This document shows positions 28,356-36,501 of a stretch of DNA of 50,506 nt, piece by piece. Position numbers and translations under genes: made by a program. A model generated the notes under the pieces. The model did not search any database, was not told where the DNA came from, and saw only the letters and a list, made by a program, of their open reading frames with translations. The first letter of the stretch is position 1. Every line of letters starts with the position of its first letter. The DNA is from Lysobacteraceae bacterium NML95-0200 (GTDB lineage Bacteria; Pseudomonadota; Gammaproteobacteria; Xanthomonadales; Xanthomonadaceae): assembly GCA_002798255.1 (NCBI GenBank), contig NWQQ01000002.1, forward strand, positions 1 through 50,506, in the 5' to 3' direction.

Positions 28356-30017
28356 TCAACGCCAATAGCGGTGGCTGACCGGGTAGCGGCGCGCATCACC
28401 AAAGGCACGGCGGCTGAGCCGGGGGCCAATCGCGGCTTGCTGGCGTTTCCATTCACTGATGCGCACCAACCGCGCCACGCGCTCAACCACTTCTTTGGAA
28501 AAGCCCGCAGCGATGATGTCCTCGCAGCTCTCTTGACCTTCAATCAGGCGCCGCAAAATGCCATCGAGTACGTCATAAGGCGGCAGTGAATCCTGGTCTT
28601 TCTGGTTCTCGCGCAGCTCGGCACTGGGCGGGCGGGCAATCACTGCGGGGGGAATGACCCCGTCACTGCCTGCGGGCAGACCGCCGACGGTATTCCGCCA
28701 GCGCGCCAGCGCAAACACCTCGGTCTTGTACAAATCCTTGAGCGGCGCATAGCCGCCATTCATATCACCATAAATGGTGGCATAGCCGACTGCGTATTCG
28801 CTCTTGTTGCCGGTAGTCAGCAGCAGACCACCCAACTTGTTGGCCAGCGCCATCATCAGCGTGCCGCGCACCCGCGATTGCAGGTTTTCTTCGGTCACAT
28901 CCGCTGCCTTGCCGGCAAAGGCTTCGGCCAGCGTATCCAGATAGGCCTTAAACGGCTTTTCAATCGGCAATGCCAAAAGCTTCACCCCCAGCGCGCGGCA
29001 TTGTTCTTCAGCCAGGTCATTGGAAAGCCCGGCGGTATAGCGCGAAGGCATGCGTACCGCAGTGACGTTCTCTGCCCCCAGCGCCTCTGCAGCCAGCGCC
29101 AGTACCACTGCAGAATCCAACCCGCCGGAAAGCCCAAGCCAGGCGGTTTTGAAGCCATTTTTGCCGCAATAATCACGAATACCGCGCACGATGCCACGCC
29201 AGACCAGCGCATCGCGCGACTCATCGCCATCATCCATCCATTGCATCGGCAGGAAGCTGCGGTCATCGACCGCATAGTCCACCACCAGCCACTGGTCGGT
29301 GAAAGCCGCCGCAGCCGGATGCACCGTGCCATCGCCATCGGCAACCAGCGATGCGCCGTCAAACAACAGGGCATCCTGACCGCCCACGGCATTGACATAG
29401 GCAATGCCCACACCGGCGCTGCGGCTGCGCACCGACAACAGCGCATCGCGTTCGGCATGTTTTTCGTGTGCAAAGGGTGAAGCCGCTGCCACCAGCAGCA
29501 ATTGCGCCCCGGCATTTACCGTGCGCTCAACAAGCCCGGCATTGCCCAGCTCCTCGCCCATCAACACCCCGGCGCGGATGCCATTGATTTCAAAAACGCT
29601 ATCGCCCGCCTCCGGGTCGAGGCTGAAATAACGGCACTCATCCAGCCCGGCATCGCGCCCCAACACACGTTTGCGACAGGTTTTTTGTACCTGACCATCA
29701 GCCAGCACACTGATGCTGTGATAAACCCGGCCATTGACGGCCTCGGGCCAGCCCAGCAACGCGGTAATGCCCTGGCACCGGGTCGCCAGCGATTGCAGTG
29801 CCGCAGCACAATCACGCAAAAACGCCGGGCGCAGCAACAGGTCTTGGGGCACAGCCCCCGATAGTGCCAGCGCCGGGAACACCACCACATCCGCGCCGTA
29901 TTCATCGCGCGCCTCAGCCAGCATCGCGGCGATGCGCTCGCGGTTGCCCTCGATATCACCAATGGGGAAATCAAACTGCGCCAGCGCAATGCGCAGGCTG
30001 GGGGAATGTTCACTCAT
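28356..30017 (-). CDS. nadE: NAD synthase with degenerate glutaminase domain
   Basis: The 553-residue two-domain NadE joins deamido-NAD, ATP and an amino donor to make NAD. The C-terminal synthetase domain is complete: P-loop GLSGGLDSAVV, SRYTAGLSNDLAEEQ and LLTTGNKSEYAVGYATIYGDMNGGYAPLKD. The N-terminal nitrilase-like glutaminase domain has lost key residues. The catalytic Glu is Ala49 (VVFPALALSG instead of FPEL), and the catalytic Cys is Gly154 (GVLMGEELG instead of LICEDLW). Only the Lys appears kept (RKRVL). It should therefore depend on free ammonia or a separate glutaminase. The reading frame is intact. Confidence 0.92.
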   Translation of the reverse strand: MSEHSPSLRIALAQFDFPIGDIEGNRERIAAMLAEARDEYGADVVVFPALALSGAVPQDLLLRPAFLRDCAAALQSLATRCQGITALLGWPEAVNGRVYHSISVLADGQVQKTCRKRVLGRDAGLDECRYFSLDPEAGDSVFEINGIRAGVLMGEELGNAGLVERTVNAGAQLLLVAAASPFAHEKHAERDALLSVRSRSAGVGIAYVNAVGGQDALLFDGASLVADGDGTVHPAAAAFTDQWLVVDYAVDDRSFLPMQWMDDGDESRDALVWRGIVRGIRDYCGKNGFKTAWLGLSGGLDSAVVLALAAEALGAENVTAVRMPSRYTAGLSNDLAEEQCRALGVKLLALPIEKPFKAYLDTLAEAFAGKAADVTEENLQSRVRGTLMMALANKLGGLLLTTGNKSEYAVGYATIYGDMNGGYAPLKDLYKTEVFALARWRNTVGGLPAGSDGVIPPAVIARPPSAELRENQKDQDSLPPYDVLDGILRRLIEGQESCEDIIAAGFSKEVVERVARLVRISEWKRQQAAIGPRLSRRAFGDARRYPVSHRYWR

Positions 30018-30149
30018 ATCAGTGCCCGGCTAGAAACTGCCCACATGATGGCAGAATCTGCGCCATGCCGCCGCACAGGGCAGCACTGCCACCGCTGGCA
30101 CTCCAATAACGCTCATACAGCCCAGCGCAAGGCTGGGCGGATGAAAGGG

Positions 30150-30173
30150 AAAACCCCGCCAAAGCGGGGTTTT
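30150..30173. terminator. Bidirectional terminator hairpin after brnA
   Basis: Arms AAAACCCCGC / GCGGGGTTTT enclose CAAA, 12 bp after the brnA stop on the minus strand. The built-in T-run on each side suits either direction. Confidence 0.75.
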
Positions 30174-30184
30174 GCAGGCGCAAG

Positions 30185-30469
30185 TCAGGCAATCGCGGCA
30201 TCCCGAAAGGCGCGCAACACGGCATTCATGCGAGTTTGCCAGCCTGCCCCCTGGGCGCGATACCACGCCAGTACATCGGCATCCACGCGCAACGCGATTT
30301 GCTCCTTGCAGTCTGCCTTGGGCGGCCGGCCCACCCGGGCGCTTGCCTTGGCCTTCTTCCACTGCGCATCAGTCAAGGGCGCGGCATCTGCATCTGCACG
30401 GGCAGCAGCAGTGATGGCGCGATCTTCTTCCACACTGGGCACAATCGTGCCGGGTTTAAGCTTCGGCAT
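30185..30469 (-). CDS. brnA: BrnA-family antitoxin
   Basis: The 94-residue antitoxin has a disordered, charged N-terminus (PSVEEDRAITAAARADADAAP) that would wrap the toxin. Its C-terminal ribbon-helix-helix DNA-binding part is KEQIALRVDADVLAWYRAQGAGWQTRMNAVL. In this family BrnA neutralises BrnT and represses the shared promoter. Its ATG lies inside the end of brnT (14-base overlap), so the two are translationally coupled with the toxin first, the normal brnTA order. Confidence 0.9.
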   Translation of the reverse strand: MPKLKPGTIVPSVEEDRAITAAARADADAAPLTDAQWKKAKASARVGRPPKADCKEQIALRVDADVLAWYRAQGAGWQTRMNAVLRAFRDAAIA

Positions 30470-30722
30470 AGCGGTTTACCTCCTTACGGTTAGCCTTGCG
30501 CAGGCTGATGATGCGGCGCACTTCGCCCCGGTCAACAAACGTCACGTGGTACAGCCGCAGGTCGATATAGGCAATCGCGCACTGGCGCGGCTCGCCGTAG
30601 TCCTTGCGCTCATCGAACCACAGCAGCGCCGTATCCCATTCCAGCAATGCAGCTTCTTTCAAAGAGATGCCATGCTTGTCCTGGTTCAGCGCATCTTTAG
30701 CCGGATCGAAGTCGATTTTCAC
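30456..30722 (-). CDS. brnT: BrnT-family ribonuclease toxin
   Basis: The 88-residue RelE-like ribonuclease stops translation when free. The family pattern is clear: FDPAKDALNQDKHGISLKEAALL at the start, GEPRQCAIAYIDLRLYHVTFVDRG in the middle and RIISLRKANRKEVNRY near the end, with the catalytic Arg/Lys/His set of this fold. It is intact and paired with brnA; the palindromic operator lies directly upstream. The pair sits between nadE and the pilin genes. Confidence 0.92.
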   Translation of the reverse strand: MKIDFDPAKDALNQDKHGISLKEAALLEWDTALLWFDERKDYGEPRQCAIAYIDLRLYHVTFVDRGEVRRIISLRKANRKEVNRYAEA

Positions 30723-30725
30723 GCA

Positions 30726-30751
30726 ATTAATGTATATGCAAAAACATTAAT
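30726..30751 (-). promoter_or_regulatory. Palindromic operator/promoter of brnTA
   Basis: Eight-base arms ATTAATGT / ACATTAAT are separated by 10 bases, starting 3 bp before the brnT start codon. The AT-rich spacer TTTTGCATAT on the minus strand could hold the -10. Symmetry fits binding of a BrnA ribbon-helix-helix dimer; the binding itself is inferred. Confidence 0.65.
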
Positions 30752-30958
30752 GGTCAATCTCCAGCAAGCGCGGGCTTTCGCTTCGCAGCAAGCGGATGCT
30801 TGCTCTGCCCCCCATTGAGATAATCGCTCACTGTCCTGGCTTTATCCTTCTGCACGCAATGGATGCAGCCAAAGACCGGAGGTTGGATGACTTGCGAGCA
30901 GGGCAGTCCGCACCGCCCCCTGTATTTCAGCTAGCGCCAAGCAAGAAGCAATCAAGTA

Positions 30959-31318
30959 TTACGGTTGCTGATTGCAGCTGGTCGAGCCGACATTGCATAC
31001 CGTATTGCGCAACAAATCGGCATTACCGCGCTGGCGCGGCACAAAGGTCAGGGTATTGCCATTGTCATAGTCGGCCTTGGTAGGTTTGCCACCGCTAGCA
31101 CAAGAAACATTGGGCGGCTCCAATACCGAGCCCTCATCACCACTGGCAAGATAGGCCACCGAGGTGCTCATATACGACTTGGCCTCGGCCTGACAAGCAT
31201 TATTGGCACTACGCTGGGTGTAATTACGATACTGCGGCAAAGCGATGGCAGCCAGCAGGGCGATAATCACCACCACAATCATCAACTCAATCAGGGTAAA
31301 ACCATCTTGCTTTTTCAT
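30959..31318 (-). CDS. Type IV major-pilin-like protein (second copy)
   Basis: The 119-residue type IVa pilin has a short leader MKKQDG, then the PilD cleavage/methylation site [28 protein letters not shown], which is also the assembly helix (Glu5 present). The globular domain ends in a C-terminal disulfide pair ([11 protein letters not shown]). It shares its first 40 residues and [18 protein letters not shown] with the neighbouring pilin but diverges in the surface loops. A perfect palindromic terminator separates it from the upstream pilin, so expression may depend on read-through. About 200 bp between its stop and the brn operator holds no gene I can support. Confidence 0.9.
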   Translation of the reverse strand: MKKQDGFTLIELMIVVVIIALLAAIALPQYRNYTQRSANNACQAEAKSYMSTSVAYLASGDEGSVLEPPNVSCASGGKPTKADYDNGNTLTFVPRQRGNADLLRNTVCNVGSTSCNQQP

Positions 31319-31355
31319 GCCAATGTTCCGCTTGTAGTGAAAAACTCCAGATAAA

Positions 31356-31381
31356 ACAAACCCCGCTTAAGCGGGGTTTGT
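31356..31381 (-). terminator. Terminator between the two pilin genes
   Basis: A perfect 26-base palindrome built on CCCCGCTTAAGCGGGG, followed by TTTTAT on the minus strand, lies about 40 bp after the upstream pilin stop. It likely limits transcription into the second pilin. Confidence 0.8.
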
Positions 31382-31420
31382 TCCGACAATCAGGACAAAA
31401 CCTGACATGTTCACCTGTGA

Positions 31421-31780
31421 TTACTGCAGAGCGCAGGTGCCCGAACCGGCATCACAAACGGTATCTTGCTTGATGGAAGCATTACCACGGGTCTGTGCCA
31501 CAAAGGTATAGCTGTGACCTACGGTGGAATAATCGGCAATCGCCGGGGTCACAGAGGTGCTGCTATCACATGCAACCGGAACAAAAGCAGCCGGGACACG
31601 GTTGTCAGCCATCTCAGCCACAGCGGTGCCCATATAGGCTTTAGCTTCAGCCAAACAAGCACCATTGGCGCTACGCTGGGTGTAGTTACGGTACTGCGGC
31701 AGCGCGATGGCGGCCAGAATGGCGATAATCGCGACCACGATCATCAGTTCGATCAGGGTAAAACCTTGTTGCTTGTTCAT
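31421..31780 (-). CDS. pilA: Type IV major pilin
   Basis: The 119-residue prepilin has a leader MNKQQG and the processed helix [27 protein letters not shown] with Glu5, so it is a substrate for PilD and PilB/PilC assembly. The C-terminal disulfide loop is [11 protein letters not shown]. It has a strong AAGGAG ribosome site (31787-31792) 6 bases before the ATG and a sigma-54 promoter about 90 bp upstream. These point to the PilR-controlled major pilin. In relatives pilA usually lies beside pilB/pilC; here it is 18 kb away. Confidence 0.93.
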   Translation of the reverse strand: MNKQQGFTLIELMIVVAIIAILAAIALPQYRNYTQRSANGACLAEAKAYMGTAVAEMADNRVPAAFVPVACDSSTSVTPAIADYSTVGHSYTFVAQTRGNASIKQDTVCDAGSGTCALQ

Positions 31781-31871
31781 GATGAACTCCTTAGGGTTAG
31801 TGAGTGGTTGGGTACTTCGCCGTACCGGTCCCCCGGTCGGTTGCGGCGTGTTTCGCCTGCACTGGGATTAA

Positions 31872-31887
31872 TGCAGACACCGTGCCA
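31872..31887 (-). promoter_or_regulatory. Sigma-54 promoter of pilA
   Basis: On the minus strand TGGCACGGTGTCTGCA matches the -24/-12 consensus TGGCACG-N4-TTGCA with one mismatch (C for T), and GG and GC are 10 bases apart. Transcription should start near 31861, leaving a leader of about 80 bases to the pilA ATG. This fits activation by PilR, encoded at 17.2 kb. Confidence 0.8.
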
Positions 31888-32024
31888 GGCAGCCGGCATT
31901 TCAGGGAAACCCATAACCCATTGAAAAATATATAAAAATAAACAAAAGCCTGCTGCAACCACCCCTAAAAACCGTGACGCACATCGCAAATTGACGTGCC
32001 AGATTGCCATGAACCCGAAAAAAG

Positions 32025-32039
32025 TGACGCAATGCGTCA
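32025..32039 (-). promoter_or_regulatory. Perfect palindrome, candidate PilR enhancer site
   Basis: TGACGCA-A-TGCGTCA lies about 140 bp upstream of the sigma-54 element, a normal distance for an NtrC-type activator. A related GTGACGCAC occurs at about 31973. It does not obviously match the Pseudomonas PilR site as I remember it, so the assignment rests on position and symmetry only. Confidence 0.4.
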
Positions 32040-32154
32040 GTTTTCAGGTGCGTGCAGGGGGCTTCCCTCCGATTGTGATGGCGTTTGCAGCCACAGCACT
32101 GCCCGGCTTGCCGCCAACTCGCCGTCCAGCATGGGGCGCCCAAACGTGAAACAA

Positions 32155-32178
32155 CACGCCCCGGAAAACCGGGGCGTG
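32155..32178 (-). terminator. Terminator of the OmpA-like lipoprotein gene
   Basis: Arms CACGCCCCGG / CCGGGGCGTG with loop AAAA, followed by TTGTTT on the minus strand, about 43 bp after the stop codon. Confidence 0.85.
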
Positions 32179-32221
32179 CCAGTCATCAGGGCAAAAGGCA
32201 AGGCGCGGCGCGAGCCTGGCC

Positions 32222-32899
32222 TCAGCCGCCGCTTTGCAGCGGAATCAGGCGGATTTCCACCCGGCGGTTCTGCGCCCTGCCCTGCTCGGTGCTGTTGTCG
32301 GCGACCGGATATTGATAGTTGTAGCCGCGCATTTCCACACGCGCGGGCAGCACGCCCTGCCCCATCAAATACTGGCCTACGGCATGTGCGCGGCGGTCGG
32401 AGACGGTCTGGTTGGCCGCCAGTGAGCCGATATTGTCGGTATGGCCGGCCACTTCCACGATGGTCTGGTTGTATTCGGCCACGGTGCGGGCGATGTTGTT
32501 CAGCGCTGGATAAAACTGCGGTTTGATGTCGGTCTTGTTGAAGTCGAAGGTCACCCCATCGGGCAGGTTCAGTTTGATGACATCGCCATCGCGCTGCACT
32601 TCCACGCCGGTTCCGGCAGTTTGCCGACGCAGTTCGGCTTCTTGGCGATCTTGATAGGCGCCGATACCGGCACCGGCAAGGCCACCAATACCCGCACCAA
32701 TCATCGCGTGCTGGCGGCGTTCAGTGGCATCACTGCCACTCAAAAGCCCTGCCACCGCGCCAATGCCTGCACCGATGAGCGCGCCACGGCGGGTACGGTT
32801 AGGATCATCCGGGGCACTGGTCTGTCCGGTATAGCTGGCGCACCCTGCCAACAGGCTGGCGGCCATGGCGGCGGCGGTCATCTTCAGGCTCAAATTCAT
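32222..32899 (-). CDS. OmpA-family peptidoglycan-binding lipoprotein (YiaD-like)
   Basis: The 225-residue protein starts with a lipoprotein signal (MAASLLAGC, Cys about residue 20). A glycine-zipper region follows (GALIGAGIGAVAGLLSG and MIGAGIGGLAGAGIGAY), likely membrane-interacting. The C-terminal OmpA domain (about 110-220) has VTFDFNKTDIKP, EVAGHTDNIGS and NQTVSDRRAHAVGQYL, which bind peptidoglycan. The start at MNLSLKM is chosen because it gives a proper signal; the open frame extends upstream. It probably anchors the outer membrane to the wall. It has its own terminator and stands apart from the pilins. Confidence 0.9.
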   Translation of the reverse strand: MNLSLKMTAAAMAASLLAGCASYTGQTSAPDDPNRTRRGALIGAGIGAVAGLLSGSDATERRQHAMIGAGIGGLAGAGIGAYQDRQEAELRRQTAGTGVEVQRDGDVIKLNLPDGVTFDFNKTDIKPQFYPALNNIARTVAEYNQTIVEVAGHTDNIGSLAANQTVSDRRAHAVGQYLMGQGVLPARVEMRGYNYQYPVADNSTEQGRAQNRRVEIRLIPLQSGG

Positions 32900-33024
32900 C
32901 GCTATCACTCCGTGTAGCTGCTGGGAATGATTGCACCCTATCCGATTGCATGTAGCCGTCAGATGAACAGGCCAGCTTCCCGGCTCACACATTCAGCCGA
33001 AGTTTTCAGAGCCTGTTCAAGGCA

Positions 33025-34173
33025 TCACCCCACCATGACCGGCTGGCCGTTTTTGAGGTACACCCGTGGCAGGCGCGCGCTCATATGGGTCAATAGTTCA
33101 TAGCCGATGGTGCCGGCAAGTTCGGCGACTTCTTCGATGCGGATGCGCGCGCCCTGCTGCTCACCAATCAGCATGACTTCCTGTCCTGTTGCAACCGGCT
33201 GCGCGCCGGTATCCACCATGAATTGATCCATGCAGATGCGCCCGGCAATCGCCCGGCGGCGGCCATCAATCAGAACTGCACCGCGGGATGAAAGCTGGCG
33301 TGACCAGCCATCGCCATAGCCCAGGGGAATGGTGGCGATATGGGTGGCTCCGGGGCTGCGCCAGGTCGCGCCATAGCCCACCGGGGTATCGGCCTTGACC
33401 GGCTTGCTATGTGCCACGACGGATTTCAGCGCCAGCACCGGCTGCAAGGGAAGCTGCGCGCGGCATTCTTGGCCGGGCAAAACGCCATAGCTCATGATGC
33501 CGGGACGCACCATGTCCAGCCAGGTTGCGGGAAAGTTCATCACCCCGCCGGAATTGGCCAGGTGCCGAACCGGCATGGCGGCGCCGATGCGCTGGAAATA
33601 CTCACAGGCGCTTAAGAAACGCTCCAGCTGGGTGGCGGTCATCGCTGAATCAGGCTCGTCGGCACAGGCCAGATGCGAAAAAATCCCCTGGACATGGCAG
33701 CAGGGCGAGGCCAGCGCCGCTTCAATCAGCGGCGCGGCTTTTTCTGCCGGAACCCCGATGCGCGCCATGCCGGTATCGATTTTCAGATGGACAAGCGCCT
33801 TTTTGCCCAAGCTTTCGGCCACCGCCAGCGCCTCGGCAAGTCCGGCACTGGAGGGCACGGCGATTTCAAGGCCAGCCTGGATGCAGGCGGCAAGCTGTGC
33901 CCTGGGCACAGCACCCAGCACCAGAATCGGAGCGCTGATGCCCGCCTGGCGCAGCGCCAACGCTTCTTCGGGGATGGCCACACCCAGCTGATGGGCACCT
34001 GCTTGCAGCGCCTGCCGTGCCATTGGCACAAGGCCGTGTCCATAGGCATTGGCCTTGACGATGGCCATCAGCGGCACGCCGGTATGCTGGCGGATATGGC
34101 GCAGGTTTTCGGCATAGGCATCGAGATTGATTTCAATGCGGCTGGGGCGCAGGGTCTGGGGGTCGATGCTCAT
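33025..34173 (-). CDS. alr: Alanine racemase
   Basis: The 382-residue PLP enzyme interconverts L- and D-alanine for peptidoglycan. The PLP lysine is in MAIVKANAYGHGL (about residue 39). The barrel domain is followed by a beta domain with the catalytic Tyr in TPVGYGATW and the IPLGYGDGW motif. It lies 3 bp downstream of dnaB, and the rpsF-rpsR-rplI-dnaB-alr order is common in gammaproteobacteria. Confidence 0.96.
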   Translation of the reverse strand: MSIDPQTLRPSRIEINLDAYAENLRHIRQHTGVPLMAIVKANAYGHGLVPMARQALQAGAHQLGVAIPEEALALRQAGISAPILVLGAVPRAQLAACIQAGLEIAVPSSAGLAEALAVAESLGKKALVHLKIDTGMARIGVPAEKAAPLIEAALASPCCHVQGIFSHLACADEPDSAMTATQLERFLSACEYFQRIGAAMPVRHLANSGGVMNFPATWLDMVRPGIMSYGVLPGQECRAQLPLQPVLALKSVVAHSKPVKADTPVGYGATWRSPGATHIATIPLGYGDGWSRQLSSRGAVLIDGRRRAIAGRICMDQFMVDTGAQPVATGQEVMLIGEQQGARIRIEEVAELAGTIGYELLTHMSARLPRVYLKNGQPVMVG

Positions 34174-34176
34174 GCG

Positions 34177-35586
34177 CTACTCGAAACTGCCAAAGGTATC
34201 GTGTGCCAGATTGTCAAAACGGGTGTATTCGCCAAAGAACTTCAGCTTGATAGAGCCGGTCGGGCCGGAACGCTGTTTGCCGATGATGATTTCCGCCAGC
34301 CCCTTGTCCGGCGAGTTTTCCTTGTTGTAGTACTCATCGCGGTAGATGAATACGATGATATCGGCATCCTGCTCGATGGCGCCGGATTCGCGCAGGTCGG
34401 CCATGACCGGGCGCTTGTCGGTACGGGTTTCCAGCGAGCGGTTGAGCTGCGAGAGCGCAATCACCGGCACGTTCAGCTCTTTTGCCAGGGCTTTCAGGCT
34501 GCGTGAGATTTCCGAAATTTCGGTGGCGCGGTTTTCACTATTGCCCGGCACCGCCATGAGTTGCAGATAGTCGATGACAATCAGCCCCAGGTCATGCTCG
34601 CGCTTCAAGCGGCGCGCCTTGGAGCGCAGCACTTCCGGTGATAGCCCCGGGGTGTCGTCGATGAATATTTTGGTGCCTTGCAACATGCTGACCGCGCTGC
34701 CTACCCGCGTCCAGTCTTCATCCTCCAACTGCCCGGTGCGCAGGCGCGTGGCATTGACCCGGCCATTGGAGGAAATCAGGCGCAAGGCCAGTTGCGCGGC
34801 GGACATTTCCATGGAGAACACCGCCACGGCTTTCTTTGAGCGAATCGCCGCGTACTCGGCAATATTGAGCGCAAAAGTGGTTTTACCCATGGCCGGACGC
34901 GCGGCAAGGATAATCAGGTCGGTTGGTTGCAGACCTGCCGTCATCTGGTCAAATTCGGTATAGCCGGTGGCAAGCCCGGTGACGCTGCCGCCATTTTCAA
35001 AGCGCTCCTGCAATACCTGATAGGCACTTTGCAGCGCCTGCTTGACCTGCACAAAATCAGCACGTCCGCGGCTGCCGGCTTCAGCGATGGCGAACACATC
35101 CTGCTCGGCCTTGGAAAGAATCTCGGCGCTTTCCCGGCCATTGGGCTGGAAGGCATCGTTGACGATGCCGGTACCCACATCAATCAACTGCCGCAGTACC
35201 GCCTTGTCGCGCACAATCTCGGCATAGGCGCGGATATTGGCTGCCGATGGCGTGGTATTGGCCAGCTCCACCAGATAGGCGCCACCGGCCACTTGCTCGG
35301 CCTTGCCATTGGATTCGAACCACTCCAGCAAGGTCACCACGTCACAGGGCTTGTCCCGGCTGGAAAGCTCGGTCATGGCGCGATAAATCAGCTGGTGATC
35401 GCGGCGATAAAAGTCCTGCTCGGTGAGGATGTCACCCACGCGGTCAATCGCGTTTTTGTCCAGCATCAGGCCGCCCAGCACCGCCTGCTCGGCTTCAATC
35501 GACTGCGGCGGCACGCGCAATTGCTGCACGCGACTATCGGTACGGTTTTCAAAACGCTGCGCGAACTCGGGGCTGCGATTGTTCAT
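34177..35586 (-). CDS. dnaB: Replicative DNA helicase DnaB
   Basis: The 469-residue hexameric helicase unwinds DNA at the replication fork. The N-terminal collar domain starts LRVPPQSIEAEQAVLGGLMLD. The RecA-like domain has Walker A ARPAMGKTTFAL (about residue 230), Walker B LIVIDYLQLM and the arginine-finger region SQLNRSLETRTDKRPVMADLRESG. There is no intein. The gene follows rplI after a terminator and is nearly fused to alr. Confidence 0.97.
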   Translation of the reverse strand: MNNRSPEFAQRFENRTDSRVQQLRVPPQSIEAEQAVLGGLMLDKNAIDRVGDILTEQDFYRRDHQLIYRAMTELSSRDKPCDVVTLLEWFESNGKAEQVAGGAYLVELANTTPSAANIRAYAEIVRDKAVLRQLIDVGTGIVNDAFQPNGRESAEILSKAEQDVFAIAEAGSRGRADFVQVKQALQSAYQVLQERFENGGSVTGLATGYTEFDQMTAGLQPTDLIILAARPAMGKTTFALNIAEYAAIRSKKAVAVFSMEMSAAQLALRLISSNGRVNATRLRTGQLEDEDWTRVGSAVSMLQGTKIFIDDTPGLSPEVLRSKARRLKREHDLGLIVIDYLQLMAVPGNSENRATEISEISRSLKALAKELNVPVIALSQLNRSLETRTDKRPVMADLRESGAIEQDADIIVFIYRDEYYNKENSPDKGLAEIIIGKQRSGPTGSIKLKFFGEYTRFDNLAHDTFGSFE

Positions 35587-35661
35587 CCACAGATATCCAC
35601 ATCAAAACGCCAAAGGCGTAATGCTAGAGGGGCGCTGGCTGCACTGCCAGCACAAAAGCAA

Positions 35662-35685
35662 ACGGGCACCCCGAAGGATGCCCGT
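35662..35685 (-). terminator. Terminator after rplI
   Basis: Arms ACGGGCATCC / GGGTGCCCGT with a TTCG tetraloop (one mismatch), followed by TTTG, 23 bp after the rplI stop on the minus strand. It separates the ribosomal operon from dnaB-alr. Confidence 0.8.
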
Positions 35686-35708
35686 CGCAGATTGGCCGGT
35701 GGGCAGAA

Positions 35709-36161
35709 TCAAGCCTGTTCGGCTTCCACCACCACCTTGACCGGGGTTTCCACTTCGGCGGCAAAGTGCACCATCACTTCGTATTCGCCGGTGTTGCGCA
35801 GCGGGCCTTCGCCCAGCACCACTTCGCTCTTGTTGAGCGGCAGGCCAGCGGCGGTAAAGGCTTCGGCGATATCGCGCGGCGTGACCGAGCCGTACAGCTT
35901 GCCTTCGTTGGAAGCATTGGCACGGATGGTGACGCTCTGGCCTTCAAACTTGGCGCGGCGGCTTTCGGCTTCATCGTGCAGGGCTTGCGCCTTGGCTTCG
36001 TATTCGGCGCGGCGGGCTTCAAATTCAGCCAGGTTGGCGGCGGTGGCCGGCACGGCCTTGCCTTGCGGCACCAGATAGTTGCGGCCAAAGCCGGGCTTGA
36101 CCTCGACGGTATCGCCGAGCTTGCCAAGGTTCTGCACTTTTTGCAGCAGGATGAGTTTCAT
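35709..36161 (-). CDS. rplI: 50S ribosomal protein bL9
   Basis: The 150-residue large-subunit protein binds 23S rRNA at the base of the L1 stalk. The signature [36 protein letters not shown] is complete in the N-terminal domain. A long connecting helix (about 40-75) leads to the C-terminal domain. It is third in the rpsF-rpsR-rplI operon. Confidence 0.97.
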   Translation of the reverse strand: MKLILLQKVQNLGKLGDTVEVKPGFGRNYLVPQGKAVPATAANLAEFEARRAEYEAKAQALHDEAESRRAKFEGQSVTIRANASNEGKLYGSVTPRDIAEAFTAAGLPLNKSEVVLGEGPLRNTGEYEVMVHFAAEVETPVKVVVEAEQA

Positions 36162-36259
36162 GAGTTATCTCCGTATTCGTTAGCGGGCTGACCCGCAACG
36201 GTGGCTGTCCGAATGGACGGATGGGGACGGCGGGCCGCTTGACCCGCCGCCTGTCACGA

Positions 36260-36490
36260 TCAAACGTCGTGGTTGTCGGTGTACGGCAGCAGCGCCAGAT
36301 AACGGGCACGCTTGACTGCGGTCGCCAGCTGACGCTGATAGCGCGACTTGGTGCCGGTGATGCGGCTCGGCACGATCTTGCCGGTTTCGGTCAGGTACTG
36401 GCGCAGGGTGGCCAGATCCTTGTAATCGATTTCGGTCACGCCTTCGGCGGTGAACTTGCAGAACTTGCGGCGACGGAAGAACTTGGACAT
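36260..36490 (-). CDS. rpsR: 30S ribosomal protein bS18
   Basis: The 76-residue small-subunit protein pairs with S6 on the platform. The core motif [29 protein letters not shown] is exact for the family, and the N-terminus [10 protein letters not shown] is typical. The 98 bp to rplI holds short GC hairpins (near 36202 and 36229-36248) but no gene. Confidence 0.97.
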   Translation of the reverse strand: MSKFFRRRKFCKFTAEGVTEIDYKDLATLRQYLTETGKIVPSRITGTKSRYQRQLATAVKRARYLALLPYTDNHDV

Positions 36491-36501
36491 GGTCGTGCTC
36501 C

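Larger units (their letters stand above)
31781..32154. other. Pilin regulatory region without a gene
   Basis: This stretch of about 370 bp between the pilin start and the lipoprotein terminator holds the sigma-54 promoter, a leader of about 80 bases with a small hairpin (GGTAC TTCGCC GTACC near 31809), an A/T-rich block (31920-31950) and the 15-base palindrome at 32025. No coding frame in it looks real. Confidence 0.6.
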
